Part shown: one piece after another, positions 1 to 11,397 of the stretch
Position numbering within the stretch: position 1 is the first letter of the stretch
How the letters are laid out: each line of letters opens with the position of its first letter
NCBI GenBank assembly: GCA_944470555.2
Contig: OX104130.1
Span: 74,281,160-74,345,159 of the forward strand
Direction of reading: 5' to 3'
Source: Heterobilharzia americana
Taxonomy: Eukaryota; Platyhelminthes; Trematoda; Strigeidida; Schistosomatidae
DNA length: 64,000 nt
The notes under the pieces: model-generated
The model's database searches: none
Seen by the model: only the letters and a program-made list of their open reading frames with translations
Told to the model about the DNA's origin: nothing
Program-made: the position numbers and the translations under genes

Positions 1-115
1 TAACCTGAAATCAACTGATAAATATCCAAAAACCTCCAGACTGAATTCATCAGCGCTCGTTGGTGACTAGCTTCGAGAGATGATTCCCAAAGTTCCAAGT
101 CAAAAATGAGAATAA
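1..115 (+). repeat. interspersed repeat block, shared with 45155-45265
   Basis: This block and 45155-45265 share a recognisable stretch containing AACCTCCAGA, GGTGACTAG and TTCGAGAG in the same order. A reversed version of its first half lies at about 49620-49680, next to a ribozyme SINE, so it is probably the 3' body of that SINE family. Confidence 0.5.
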
Positions 116-144
116 TTACTCATCGATGATATTGAATGGAGGTC

Positions 145-345
145 GTGCCGTTTATGGATCATTGGATTTCGACCCATTGACCACGGAACCTGAATATTCT
201 GGGTTCGATCCCTGGCATGGTGGGATCACGGGTGAGCGCTGCTGAGGAGTCCTATATTAGGACGAGACAGCTATACAGTGCTCTCAGTTCTTCTAACCAA
301 TATCAGTTCATGATGAATTACAACCTAAGATCAATAACCGACTAC
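145..345 (+). repeat. tRNA-derived SINE with degenerate hammerhead (family A)
   Basis: The left part has a tRNA-like promoter with a B box (GGTTCGATCC at about 202-211). It is followed by the hammerhead-like block found in the other family A copies (24605, 49945, 63370). The right end runs almost to the TRPM exon at 407. The reading frame stays open from about 217 through the exon, so exonisation is possible, but the splice acceptor at 405-406 fits better. Confidence 0.7.
235..281 (+). ncRNA. degenerate hammerhead ribozyme motif
   Basis: The 5' core CTGAGGA and stem II GTCC/GGAC are kept. The 3' core reads GAGA instead of GAAA, changing A14, and stem III ends in A-T-A rather than G-T-C. Self-cleavage is probably lost. 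Confidence 0.6.
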
Positions 346-406
346 TTTAATTTGAAGTATCATACAGAAAAGTTGATCTTTTTGCATAAATTCTATTTTT
401 ACACAG

Positions 407-519
407 ATTTTAGGCACACAAGTACAGTGAAATTTGACAGACCTGCCAGAGAATTAATGATCATGTGTATACTACTTGGAAGATTTGAAATGGCTGAAAT
501 ATTTTGGAATCAAGAGAAG
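407..519 (+). CDS. TRPM channel exon (pre-membrane homology region)
   Basis: The exon follows acceptor ACAG at 403-406 and ends before donor GTAAGC at 520. It encodes FDRPARELMIMC and GRFEMAEIFWNQEK, matching the TRPM pattern of an FDRP-type turn, a hydrophobic helix and an 'A-x-x-FW' helix in the cytoplasmic N-terminal region before S1. It ends in phase 0, which fits the next exon at 4653. An alternative acceptor at 412-413 would shorten it by seven bases. The upstream exon is outside the window. Confidence 0.85.
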
Positions 520-743
520 GTAAGCGATGAGAATTTCTTAATCTGTGTTATTTCAGTAGTTTTACATTTATCCTAGTTTCGAATTTTAGATCTTACTAAA
601 GATAACAATGAAGTTGTATTTAAAGGTTTTATTTTCTCAATGAATACAATGTCTGTGTGTTTCAGCAGTTCTTAATTAAAGTCCTGTAGTACTGTCACAA
701 TGTATGATATCCTATTGTGAATCGAATGTCTATGATTTACGCA

Positions 744-1318
744 TTTATTATTTGTCCCTTGGGTTCTTAGTGGAACATACGGCTTCAGTTCACTTTGTTC
801 TCTGCGAACTTTTGAACTTGTCTCCAAGACAGCCCATAAGCCCTCATTTCTTCCTTGCAGGATCTCCTCCATTTCACCCTCGCCTCGGACGCCCAGCTCA
901 TCGCTTCCCATCTGGCTTCCACTCGAGTGCATGGCCTGGCACGTGATGTCCCCAATCGGCCTTCTCAGTGTATGTCCAATACAATCCATCTCCACTTCCT
1001 TCTGCATATTTGTTCAGCGATAGCTTCTTGGTTGGTTCGTCCCCACAGTTCCTTGTTGCTGATTCTTTCTGGTCATCTGAGCTTCAGTAACGAGCCAGCG
1101 TATGCAGTTGTTGATGAACGTCTGTAGTTTGTTGGAAATCCTTTTCGGAAAGTGCCAGTTTTCTGAACCATATAGAAGCACTGACTTGATGTTGGTGTTA
1201 AAAATCCAGATCTTGTTCACGCTTTATGCTGAGTGCAGTGCAGAAGATCTCTACGCTGGTTTCAGGTTAATGAACACCAGACTTGCTTTTCCGATCCTGG
1301 CTTTGAAGTCCTCGCCAC
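744..1318 (-). mobile_element. 5'-truncated RTE LINE fragment, antisense (family A)
   Basis: Read on the minus strand this is the C-terminal part and 3' end of the same RTE as 7458-10706, down to the terminal AACCCAAGGGAC and a short TAA-type tail. Frameshifts and stops are frequent, so it is older than the full-length copies. Confidence 0.8.
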
Positions 1319-2394
1319 TAACCATATGACTACTCCACCAAAGTCTGGTGTAATGATTTAAGAATTTAAAACTATCCTCCTTTTGGTTGACAATCACTTA
1401 TGGAATGAAATATTAGAAATTCATCATAAAGATCTCAGTGAAATTATATGGATGATTTTGATAAATTCCACCTTCCATACATCTAGATACTTTCATTCAC
1501 ACAAGAAGAATAAGATTTTTGGAATGCACTGAACTCATGTTTGTTTATCTTGTGACTTCTCCTCAGCTGTAAGCAGCCCTAGAACCACTAGTCAGTTAGT
1601 ATAAGATATCATTGAAAATAAACTTCGGTGTTTGAGTAAACTAACCAAATAGGATAAGGAAAGTTGGGGCGATGAGCAAAACTGCTGTAGACTATTAGCA
1701 ATCTGAATGTTGGTTATTGGGATACAGGTAATGAGGTAGTACTAATGAACAAGAAGGATTTCTTGAATGGTAAAAACCTACACCTAAAAGAATGGAAAAT
1801 CATAAAACATTGACACTAGAAAGGAGAGCGATAATCCATTTGAGAAAAAACCTTTTTAAAAAAGAGTTCATACAATCTGAATGTCATTACTGAATGACAT
1901 TATTTAGAGGACCATTGAAAACCTGAAAACAGTGGGGAGCTTTTTCTTTCCATTTTAGAACTTTAGCACCCTTGGACCTGACATAGATCACACCATATTG
2001 AGAATTGACAGATATATAAAAATGTGAATCGTCATTGGATTCTGACCGAGTGGTTGAATGATAATGTGTTCGCCGCCAGATCTGACCATTTTTCGTCAAT
2101 GACAATTATATGCAATGTTTGGCATTTTACAGTAATTTGTTTGGTACTGTTCAGAAGATAAGACAACAAACAAGATAACTTCTCATCAGTAAATGATAAC
2201 CAAAGTTGCCTTTTCAACAAGCTACTGTTCTTTTCTAGGTAAACAGATTTAATACAGAATTGTATTCTACCTCAGTATCCAAGGTGCACCCTTAGAATTG
2301 TATTCACTACTGAAAAGTTTCCAAAGTATGGGATTTATTTCAGGCCTAAATAACAGAGATTTTCAAAACTGCATTTACTTGGTGCCCTGCAGGA
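1319..2394. other. intronic sequence, mostly unassigned
   Basis: No coding potential is recognisable. About 1905-2095 resembles badly decayed family A SINE segments: a 'gaccattga' head and a 'gagtggttgaatg' A-box-like stretch. Confidence 0.4.
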
Positions 2395-2520
2395 CTAAAG
2401 TGTTATGCTATTTCAAGACTAGCGTTTCACCCTATTTGAGACTCATCAGCTGGATTTATCCTCATCCCAGTAGATGATGGCTCTCGTGATGCCACTGGGC
2501 CCTTGCACTCATAATTTCAA
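2395..2520 (-). repeat. Sm-alpha-like hammerhead retroposon, antisense
   Basis: On the minus strand the layout follows the schistosome Sm-alpha type: a short tRNA-like head, a hammerhead and a tail. Other copies, more decayed, are at 23720-23885, 60810-60985 and 61890-62185. Confidence 0.6.
2410..2455 (-). ncRNA. hammerhead ribozyme, core intact, stems weakened (Sm-alpha type)
   Basis: Minus strand: CTGATGA core (2443-2449), stem II GTCT/GGGT, GAAA, a two-pair stem III (AC and GU) closed by the four-base loop GCTA, and cleavage-site C at 2417. This tiny stem III is typical of satellite hammerheads in schistosomes. Stem II has mostly G-U pairs and stem I only about three pairs, so activity may be poor. 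Confidence 0.7.
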
Positions 2521-2939
2521 ACGCTTTATCATCATCTACTCGAACAGAGTAATATGAAAGTGATAAGTAGTGACGGTTACATATGAACCTTATTATGGAA
2601 AATTGAAAATAACTGCCAGCAACATGATAGTTTTAAACTAATAATATTTTAATTAATGGAAAATCCGAGAAGAAAGTTTTCTTTCCGACTAACCGTTTTC
2701 GAAAACTGTACTTTATAATCGTAGCTACAGCAAAATGTATATTCATCAATACCCAGCTGGTCAAAAGTCATAAAAAAGGTTAATAAAGTCATAAGGCGAT
2801 AAACGCTAGAAGGTCATCTCAAAGTCATCAAACATTGCTTATAGGAACATAATGAATAAACACGGAAATGAATGGACTGTCTTAGGGAGATTACGACCAT
2901 GGCAAATTTACAGATTGAATGTATCTCTTTTGAACACAA

Positions 2940-3340
2940 AGATCAAACTTGTACCATTGGATTGACAAGGCTTCTGATGTGTTTTATCCAATCAACAACT
3001 GATTACAGGGTGTGTAAAGGATAAGCTACCATTTTGGCCCACATCCGTGTATGTTTATCACTTCACTTGCTCTTGTGAAGGTGGTTGCATAGGCCGCACA
3101 CAGCATGTTATATCTTAACACATCTCCGAACACTATCCTGCGTGGCTGTCTAAAAGACAATGTAAAGCCATCAACAGCCCGATTCTTCAGCATTTGTTTA
3201 ACTTTGGTCACTGTGATCCACAAAAATCTTCTTTCCAAGTCATTTATGTAGTGAGAGCAAGCATTTTGAAGCGAGTGCGTATCTGCCACCTTAACACAGC
3301 GGCGACTTTGACAATTCAGTGATACAAGCTTGATCTTTTT
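2940..3340 (+). pseudogene. PLE C-terminal relic with GIY-YIG-like endonuclease
   Basis: The frame around 3046-3110 reads VYVYHFTCSCEGGCIGRT, the GIY-YIG nuclease start of canonical PLEs, where the second motif is usually YIG and here is CIG. It is followed by a HISEHYPAWLSK-type segment and an ILQHL segment ending near FQVIYV. Stops interrupt the frame. Confidence 0.7.
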
Positions 3341-3506
3341 GTTCAGTTTTCAATTTTGGTTTGGTAGTAATCTCTCTAAGAAAGTCCATTCATTTCTGTG
3401 TTTATTTACAACAACCTTATCAGCAGTTTTTGATGACCTTGAGTTGACCTTTTTCACGTTATCACCTTGTGACTTTATTGACCGTTTTTGATAATCCATT
3501 AACTTT

Positions 3507-3508
<2 letters not shown>

Positions 3509-3555
<47 letters not shown>
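3509..3555. repeat. (TA)n microsatellite
   Basis: Uninterrupted AT dinucleotide run inside the right inverted arm of the PLE relic. Confidence 0.95.
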
Positions 3556-3560
<5 letters not shown>

Positions 3561-3649
3561 AACTATGATAACAATGTACAGTTTTTGAAAATGGTTAATC
3601 GAAAAAAAAAATTTCTTTACTCAACTGTCTTTTATAGATTTTTCATTAG

Positions 3650-4585
3650 CTAGTATTATTATTACTATTTTTCCCTTGGGTTCCTAGTGGAACATACGGC
3701 TTCAGTAGCACGCCACCACTGCACTCTGTTCTCTGCAGTCTTTTCAACCTGGCACCACAATTGCCCATAAGCTTTCATTTCTTCCTCATATGATCTCCTC
3801 CATATCACCCTCGGTACAGACACCTAACTTGTCGTTTCCCCTTTGGATTCCGCTCGACGGCCTGATATGGCCTGGCACGTGATGTCCCCAATCGGCCTTC
3901 TCAGTGATTGTCCAATCGAATCCATCCACACTTTCGTATTCTGCATGTATGTTGGGCGATGGGTTCATGGTTGATTTATTACCAGTCAGCCAGCCAGAAT
4001 TCCTCCTTGCTTACTCTTATTATTCTGGCCATCTGATCTGATCTTCAGTATCGAGCCAGCGTAGGCAGCTGTTGATGAATGTCTGTAGTTTGTTGAAAAT
4101 GCTTTTCGTGACATGCAAAGTTTCTGAACCATCACACAGAAGAACTGACTCACTTGACTGACATTAGTATTGAAAATCCAAATCTTGTTCACGCTTTATG
4201 CTGAGTGAAGTGCAGTGCAGTGGAGTAGATCTCCATACTGATTTCGGATGAATAGAGAAAGGCCTGTTTTGCTCTCTTTTCGATCCTGGCTTTGACGTCC
4301 TCATCTGTGCCACTATTGCCTGCAGTTGCAATGATTCTGCTTTGCCTAGGTAGGTGAGAGAGACAACTTCATTTAGATTTCGTCCGTTGATGGTGATCGA
4401 TACTTGATGTTGATGCTGTTATTGATTGATTATCTTCATCACCTCTGTCTTCTCCAAGTTCACCTGAAGGAAGTCCTATCCTTCCTCTGTCAATTTGTTG
4501 GTTTCTACCTGTAGATCTTCGAGCTTGTGCGACATCAGACATAAATCATCATTGGCGAAATCCAAATATTCTAGGCTTTTTTCAT
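3650..4585 (-). mobile_element. 5'-truncated RTE LINE fragment, antisense (family A)
   Basis: The minus strand carries the 3' end (AACCCAAGGGA plus short tail at about 3650-3675) and the RT/C-terminal region back to just upstream of the FADD catalytic motif, which is recognisable near 4540-4560. Several indels break the frame. It ends about 70 bp before TRPM exon 4653. Confidence 0.8.
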
Positions 4586-4652
4586 TATTGTAACAAATGA
4601 CCTTCCTTCTTCGCATGAAATGTATAAGTCACACCTCTTCTACTTTTCATAG

Positions 4653-4753
4653 GAACCTATTGCTGCTGCACTCGTTTTATCTATTATAATCGCTGAATTA
4701 GGTCAGAGGTCAGATGATGTTGCAAATAAAGATGAATATGAAGAGAATGCCCG
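4653..4753 (+). CDS. TRPM channel exon (EPIAAAL helix)
   Basis: Acceptor TTTTCATAG ends at 4652 and donor GTAAGT begins at 4754. The 33 codons plus two bases encode EPIAAALVLSIIIAELGQ followed by an acidic stretch. In TRPMs the 'xPIxxAL' helix follows the FW-containing helix directly, so this joins exon 407-519 in phase 0. The terminal CG is completed by T of exon 22587 to give Arg. The 17.8 kb intron that follows is the longest in the window. Confidence 0.85.
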
Positions 4754-5739
4754 GTAAGTGTATGAGGTCAAAGCATTATGAAAATAGTGAAGTTGCTCAT
4801 GCATTCTAATTATAATGTTATCGTTTTGCTTAGCCAAAATTTACTGCAATCTAACATATACAGAGATGTATTCACATTCTTTTGATTCACATATTCACTT
4901 TGATGTTGGTCATTTCAACACAGGTGACTCTTCATGGAACCAAAGTAGTAATGACTATTCATTCATTGTCTTGGAAATATAAGCAGTTTACACACTCCAA
5001 GCGTTGAACAACCCATCCAGAAATGATAATAAACAAATAATCCTAGAATTAACAGACTGAGACTTATTGAATAACTGAAAAAAAAACCCCACTAAGACGT
5101 TAGAAAAAAACAAGACATTCAGTGCAGATATCTTTCTCAATGACTTCATTCTCTACAACTATATAACTGCTAATTCTGTCCCACGATAATGGACAGTAAC
5201 AAATACAAGGATGAATGAAGATTATAATTCATCTAAATGATATCAGAATATCACAAATATGATGTTAGATGAAAAATAGTGCACAAAAGAGGTGACTGAC
5301 ATCTATAGCTATGAACTAGACCCAGGATAACAACAAGCTTTTTGTGTACACATAATTTCGATTCCATTGTTTATACGACACGAGCTTCTACAGTCATAGA
5401 AGATGAAAATTTACGATTTTTAGTGTGGATTTGTTTTCCTCTCATGGATGTTAAACCATCACTAATACTGTGACGAAAGAAAATCATGTTGAAATCATCA
5501 AAGGAACTCACAAGCGTTGAGAAAGGAATCCAAACAACAGCTGAAAAAGTATACACACTGAAGACTGTTTCGGAGAATTGTTACTCTTTATCATCAAATA
5601 AATGAGTCGGAGAATAGAAACTAAACTCAGTAACTTCTGAGTAATTTGTTGTTGAGAAGATCAAACCCATTACAGTACTAGTAGCATACATGACTAATTC
5701 TCCATATCATTCGATTAATAAATAATTACCTAATATTCT
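4754..5739. other. intronic sequence, unassigned
   Basis: Nothing recognisable on either strand. It could include decayed 5' PLE sequence, since PLE RT begins just downstream. Confidence 0.4.
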
Positions 5740-6700
5740 CGAATCAGTAAGGGTGCATACAGCAAAATAGAGCCTCAGGAACACCTCTGACTACATTGAA
5801 TGGGTGGAAAATGTCAGTGTGCTTAAGAAACAAATCTTCTTTTTGGATGTCACTTCTCTCTTTACAAACATACCCTAAGTTGATACTGTCTACTTCATAT
5901 GTGACTACATTTGGTCCAAAAACATAGAAATTCGCCATACCTCTCAATTACGTTCAAGAACTCCTTCTCAGATATACCTTCAACGTACACTTTAAGTTTA
6001 ATGAAGAATTCTATGTGCAGGAAGGTGATGTAGTGACGTGGTCCTCTGCTGGTTCACTATTAGCTGATTGTTTTATGTCTTTATTTGAAAATGGCTTTCT
6101 TAGCTCATTATTCATCCAACAATGTTCTTATAAAGGATACATTCATGAGAATTTTGTTGCATTCGACAAAGAATTTGACTTCAACAACCTCCTTAGGACG
6201 TTCTCTGGTGTACATACATGTATAAACACGAATACAGAGTGCGAAAAAGTCCGATATTCTCACTCCTGGAGGAGTAAGTAACAAAAAGGTCGTATAGTCC
6301 TATCTATAGATCAGCGTACGGAAAACCAAAATAAACTTAAAAGTTAATCAACTTTCTAAGTTATATCCACCGAATCAGCAAACAGAAACATTTGCGTTCG
6401 TTATGTTCAAGGATTTGCGAGATCTGCTCTGAAGATACACTACATATTGAGCCACTGTTTCAACGTGACATCCAAAAATTAAAACTGTAATCCACCCAGG
6501 TTTCTGGACTGTAACATGAAAAAAAGGATACCGATCATCTCAAAGGAAACTCCTTAAATGAATCTGAAATTCAAAGGCCACATTTCAGCTGAAATCCTTA
6601 AAAATTACCTCTCAAGATATTTGAGGAAGATATTTCATGCAGCTAGCCTGAGAATCAGATTTTCCAGCATATAGTTAATCCACCAACGTATTAAAGACAA
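5740..6700 (+). pseudogene. Penelope-like element RT to C-terminal relic
   Basis: Pieces in different frames follow PLE order: FLDVTSLFTNIP (about 5838-5875, RT motif A region), then GSLLADCFMSLFENG at about 6053, then a YIHENF segment where the catalytic YVDD should be, so both aspartates are lost. Next comes FNNLLRTF..H, an INFLSY segment, ICSEDTLHIE at about 6424, and FKGHISAEIL with AASLR near 6570-6650. The GIY-YIG end is not seen. Dead copy, sense to the host gene. Confidence 0.75.
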
Positions 6701-7445
6701 AGTACTAATGTTAGCCATCTCAATATTCATCTATCATTTTAGTTGTCCCTGTGTAGTAAAGTAATTAGACCGTACACGGCAGCAAGTGCGTGAGTATATT
6801 TTGGACTACTGTCATGCTTAGTTATCCACAGGAGTGGAAAAATATCAACACCTTGCCATCTCCGGATATTTGGCCTCTCAAAGTAATTCCTCCAAAGTAG
6901 TTTACACAGTACTCTTCTACAATTCCAAGAGCCTTCCGTTGTGCCATCTCTACATAGTCGAATTATTTGTAGTTCACAACTTTAAACATGACATTTGTGT
7001 TCAAAAATATTGTGGGTAGTCACCAGCTTTATGGTGGCTAAAGTAGCAGTTTTTTTACAAGCCTTTTATTCTGCTCTTGAACACAAGAGTGTTATTTTAT
7101 GTATTTGCATCCCTTTGATGAATTTGTTTCAAAACAGGAAGAACTGGATTAGCAGAATCAGATGATATCATCGTCTTATTTCACGAATACTCTTCAGCTG
7201 CTGCATACACTCTGAAAGTGCAGTAGTTATCAGGATACTTCAAAGTCAAGAAATCACTAATCTTTAACGATAAAGGTGGAAAATTGGAAGAAAGGTCCAT
7301 CGGTGTTGAAATCCCGATAGATATCCTCAAAGAATTACTGCTCAAATGTACGAAGAATGTTAACTTTATATTAAACGGTGAACTATATAAACAAGTGGAT
7401 GGAGTCACAATGGACTGCCTACCATGTCTCATATTAGCATACTTT

Positions 7446-7457
7446 ATTCTATCGAAA
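7446..7457 (+). repeat. target-site duplication, left, of RTE copy 1
   Basis: ATTCTATCGAAA occurs here and again at 10707-10718, flanking the RTE. The final A may belong to the element. Confidence 0.9.
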
Positions 7458-10400
7458 ACCTCGCCTGGTTAACTAGTTTACTAGTTACTAGCCGGTCCTA
7501 AGCCCGGGTAAAGAGGGAAGGTTGAACATAGGGCTAGCAACCCTACCCCGTAAAACAAATCTAACCGCTAAACAAACTTCAAAGCACAAACAAAATATAA
7601 AAAATGAAAACAAACTTATTCCCCGCTGGAATCGGAGAGGCGAAATGACGCCAGTTGGTGAAAGCCTTCGGGAAGCCAATTGGCCGATGTGTCTTCTCTC
7701 GATGAAAGCGAAAGTAAACGTGGGGACATGGAATGTCCGCACCATGTTTGAACCCAGTAAGGCAGCCCAGATTGCAAAGGAGATGAGAAGGTATCACATC
7801 GAAGTGCTTGGGATTTGCGAAAGCAGATGGAATGGGAGTGGACTCTCCAAACTGTCAACTGGAGAATCAATAATCTACTCCGATATTGTCACCCAGACGC
7901 CAACCACGAGCACACTGAGTTTCGAGTGGCTATCATGATGTCCTCAAGAGCATCGAAGGCTCCCTCTCTTGCAGTGGGAACCAATCTCCTCCAGGATCAT
8001 GACAGCAAGATTCAACTCAAAAGGAAGAAAGGTCACAATCATACAATGTTATGCACCTACAAATAATGCAGAGCAAGAGAAAAAGGAGGATTTCTACAGA
8101 CAACTTCAATCAACACTGGACAAGACGTCAGTTGGCGATATCAAGATTCTGATGGGCGACATGAATGCCAAACTGGGAGGGGACAACACGGGAAGAGAAC
8201 TAACCATGGGTCGAGAGGCACTAGGTGAAATGAATGAGAATGGAGAATTGTTTGCAGAATTCTGCGCATTCAACGATTTGGTGATTGGAGGCAGTGTGTT
8301 CAGGCACAAAGATATCCACAAAGCGAGCGACATGGATTTCACCAGATGGACACACTAAAAATCAAATCGACTTTATCTCAATCTCAAGAAAATGGAGACG
8401 CAGTCTACTTAACACAAGGTCAAGAAGAGGAGCAGATGTAGGTTCAGACCACTCACCATCTGGTGCAAGGAACCTTCCAAATCAAGTTAAAAGCCTTCAA
8501 GGAAGCTGGTGATAGACGTCAACCCAAGTACAACACTCGGAAACTGAAGGATGAAACCACAAAGGAGATCTTCAAGGCAGCCATCAAGACAAAATGGGAG
8601 ACATCGAGGAACATCCCTGAAGAAACCTGTGTGGAAGAACATTGGAAGTCTTTGAAAGCTATGTGGAAAGAAACCTGCACAACAGTATTAGGAAGGAAGA
8701 AGAAAGAAGACAAGGAATGGATCTCGACGGATACCTGGAAGCTGATAGAGGAGAGGAGGATGGTGAAGCAGAAGATAAACCAGTGCAAGGATGCTCAACG
8801 ACAAGAGGAACTGAGCACAATGTATAAAACACTGGACAAAGAAGTGAAGAAGAGTGCACGCAAAGACAAAAGACACTTCTACGAAACACTGGCAAGTGAA
8901 GCAGAACAGGCTGCAGGTAAGAGAGACCTGACGACATTGTATCAAATAACCAGGTTGCTATCAGGGAAGAGACCAACACAGATGAAACCAATAAAAGATG
9001 AAGAAGGAAATTTAATTACAAAAGAAGAGAAACAGAGGAAACGATGGGCCGACCACTTCAAGAAGCTCTTGAATCGACCACCACCTGCACTTCGTCCAGA
9101 AATACCACCTGCAGCCGCTGAACTACAAGTGAACATAAATCCCCCAACGAAAATGTAAGTCCTGAAAGCCATAAAGCTACTGAAATGTGGGAAAGCAGCA
9201 GGACCAGATGGAATACCGCCAGAAGCACTGAGAACAGATGCAGAGACAACAGCGGCCATGCTCACACCACTATTGCAGAAGGTGTGGAAGGAAGAGAAGG
9301 TACCTGACGATTGGAAGAAGGGTTACCTTGTCAAACTGCCGAAGAAGGGAGACCTCAGTGCTTGCAAGAACTGGCGCGGAATCACTCTCCTGTCCACCCA
9401 GAGCAAGTAAAATATTAAGCCGCATCATCCTGGAGAGGCTAAGGGATGCACTGGATTCAAAACTACGACCGGAACAGGCAGGCTTCAGGAAGTACAAATC
9501 ATGTGCAGACCAAATTGCGACGCTTCGTATCATCATAGAACAGAGCATAGAATGGCAATCAGCTCTCTACCTCACCTCAACTTCATCGACTTTGAGAAGG
9601 CCTTTGACAGCGTCGACCGACAGGTAATTTGGAAACTGCTTCAATACTACGGAGTACCGCAAACCTTTATCCGCCTCATTCAACAACTATATGAAGATGC
9701 CACGTGCCAAGTAATCCACAATGGGAAGCTCAGTGATGCCTTTGAAGTGAAGACAGGAGTGAAACAAGGTTGCCTACTATCACCCATGATATTCTTGATT
9801 GTGGTGGACTGGATCATGCAGCAAACAGTAGGCAGCGAGAAGAGGGGGATACACTGGACGACGGAAAAGAACCTAGAAGACTTGGATTTCGCCGATGACT
9901 TATGCCTAATGTCACATAAACTTGAAGATCTGCAGGCAAAAACTAACAAGTTGATAGAAGAGGCAGCGAAGACGGGACTTCAGGTGAATATAGAGAAGAC
10001 AGAAGTGATGAAGATACCGCACCACCACCATCAACAACAACAACAAACTCCAGTCACCACCAACGGGAGAAACTTGAAGGAAGTAACCTCCTTCACTTAT
10101 CTAGGAAGCACTGTTTCAACTACAGGCGGGACGGACGAGGACGTCAAAGTCAGAATCGGAAAAGCAAGACAGGCATTCATTAGCCTGAAACCAGTGTGGA
10201 GATCTTCTGCACTCAGCATGCGGAACAAGATACGGATTTTCAACACCAACGTCAAGTCAGTGCTCTTGTATGGCTCAGAGACTTGGCGCGTTACGAAAGG
10301 TATTTCCAATAAACTACAGACATTCATCAACAACTGCTTACGCTCGCTGCTGAAGATCAGATGGCCAGAAAAAATAAGCAACAAGGAACTCTGGGAACGA

Positions 10401-10706
10401 ACCAACCAAGAACCTATCACGCAACAAATATGCAGGAAGAAGTGGAGATGGATTGGCCATGCACTGAGAAGGCCGACTGAGGACATCACGCGTCAGGCCC
10501 TCGAGTGGAATCCCCATGGGAAGCGACGAGTTGGACGTCCAAGGGTGACATGGAGGAGGTCGTGCGAGCAGGAAATGAGAGCTTCTGGGCTGTCGTGGGA
10601 CCAGGTTCAAAAGATCTCAGAGAACAGAGGTCACTGGAGGCGTGCTACTGAAGCCCTATGTTCCACTAGGAACCCAAGGGACTAATAATAATAAATAATA
10701 ATAATA
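7458..10706 (+). mobile_element. full-length RTE-clade LINE, copy 1
   Basis: About 3.25 kb from (A)ACCTCGCCTGG to a TAA-rich tail, bounded by the 12 bp duplication ATTCTATCGAAA. It encodes an apurinic-type endonuclease region followed by reverse transcriptase, as in RTE elements, with a very short 3' tail. It is almost identical to copies at 18487 and 28044 and was therefore recently active as a family. It sits inside a PLE. Confidence 0.93.
7702..10685 (+). pseudogene. RTE endonuclease/reverse transcriptase, frameshifted (copy 1)
   Basis: Endonuclease start: VGTWNVRTMF (about 7717), GICESRWNG (about 7810), then QCYAPTNN, GDMNAKLG and NENGELF in another frame (7969-8358). The linker and first RT half lie at 8463-9158, ending in TAA in place of the GAA found in copy 2. 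The second RT half at 9501-10685 has FIDFEKAFDSV, GVKQGCLLSPMIF, the catalytic DFADD and a C-terminal GRPRVTWRR block with a normal end. This is the only copy whose C-terminus is in frame to the end. At least four frameshifts disable it. Confidence 0.88.
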
Positions 10707-10718
10707 ATTCTATCGAAA
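10707..10718 (+). repeat. target-site duplication, right, of RTE copy 1
   Basis: Second copy of ATTCTATCGAAA. PLE sequence resumes directly after it. Confidence 0.9.
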
Positions 10719-10989
10719 CCACAGAATGGTTAACTTGAACGATCTATCGAAGAATTTTCATTTAACTGTCGATGATACATCCATCCTCTATGAAACCAAC
10801 ATGAACAGGTTGAATATACCCGGCGGATTCAACGAAATACACCTAGCGATGAAGTTTATGCTTGAGGAAGATTCACAAGGCAAGATGGCTTTCCTCAGTT
10901 TTCTTCTCTCAAAAGGAAAAGATGGATTAATAAAGAGGACTTTGGTCAGTGAAAGTATGTGGAAGACCACTGGAACTCTTTGAAAGAAA

Positions 10990-11219
10990 CCTGGAAGAAG
11001 ACATCATGCGCCAGGCCCTCGAGTGGAATCCAGTTGGGAAACGACGAGTTGGGCTTCCGAGGGTAACGTGGAGGAGATGATGTGAGAAGGAAATGAGAGC
11101 TTGTGGGAAGTTCTGGAGCCAGGTTTAAAAGACTGCAGAGAAAAGCGTGAAATAGCGATGTCCTATTGAAGCCCTATATTCCACTAGGAACTCCAGGGGA
11201 CAAATAATAATAATAATAA
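10990..11219 (+). mobile_element. severely 5'-truncated RTE fragment inside the PLE
   Basis: Only the last 230 bp of a family A RTE, from the CAGGCCCTCGAGTGG region to GGGGACAAATAATAATAATAA. PLE coding is present on both sides (IKRT before, YKRNF after). It is diverged from copy 1, so it is a separate and probably older insertion. Confidence 0.8.
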
Positions 11220-11397
11220 CGGTGTAATACACACTTTCTTAGCTTCATTCTTCTTCAGTACAAAAGAAATTTCGTAAAAACTTTAAGTTACACAATAAAG
11301 GCTGTATGTTCAGAAGATACAGTTAAGGAAGAACTGTCAACCTTGCGGAGCACCCAATTATGGAAAATGGCTCTCCTGATAAATTCATAAACAAAAT

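Larger units (their letters stand above)
2665..3630. mobile_element. Penelope-like element 3' part flanked by long inverted repeats
   Basis: Arms of roughly 210-240 bp at about 2665-2900 and 3365-3630 are reverse complements with scattered differences, for example AATGAATGGACT at about 2870 against AGTCCATTCATT at about 3384. They enclose a PLE C-terminal coding relic. PLEs are known to carry pseudo-LTRs that can be inverted, which may explain the arms. A (TA)n run interrupts the right arm. Confidence 0.6.

Noticed and set aside
3026..3289. Minus-strand open frame of 87 codons
   Set aside because: It is antisense to the PLE GIY-YIG relic, which is read on the + strand.
8519..9265. Antisense open frames within RTE copies (also 19546-20292 and 29112-29858)
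   Set aside because: Serine- and leucine-rich shadows of the RTE coding strand; they repeat in each copy simply because the element does.
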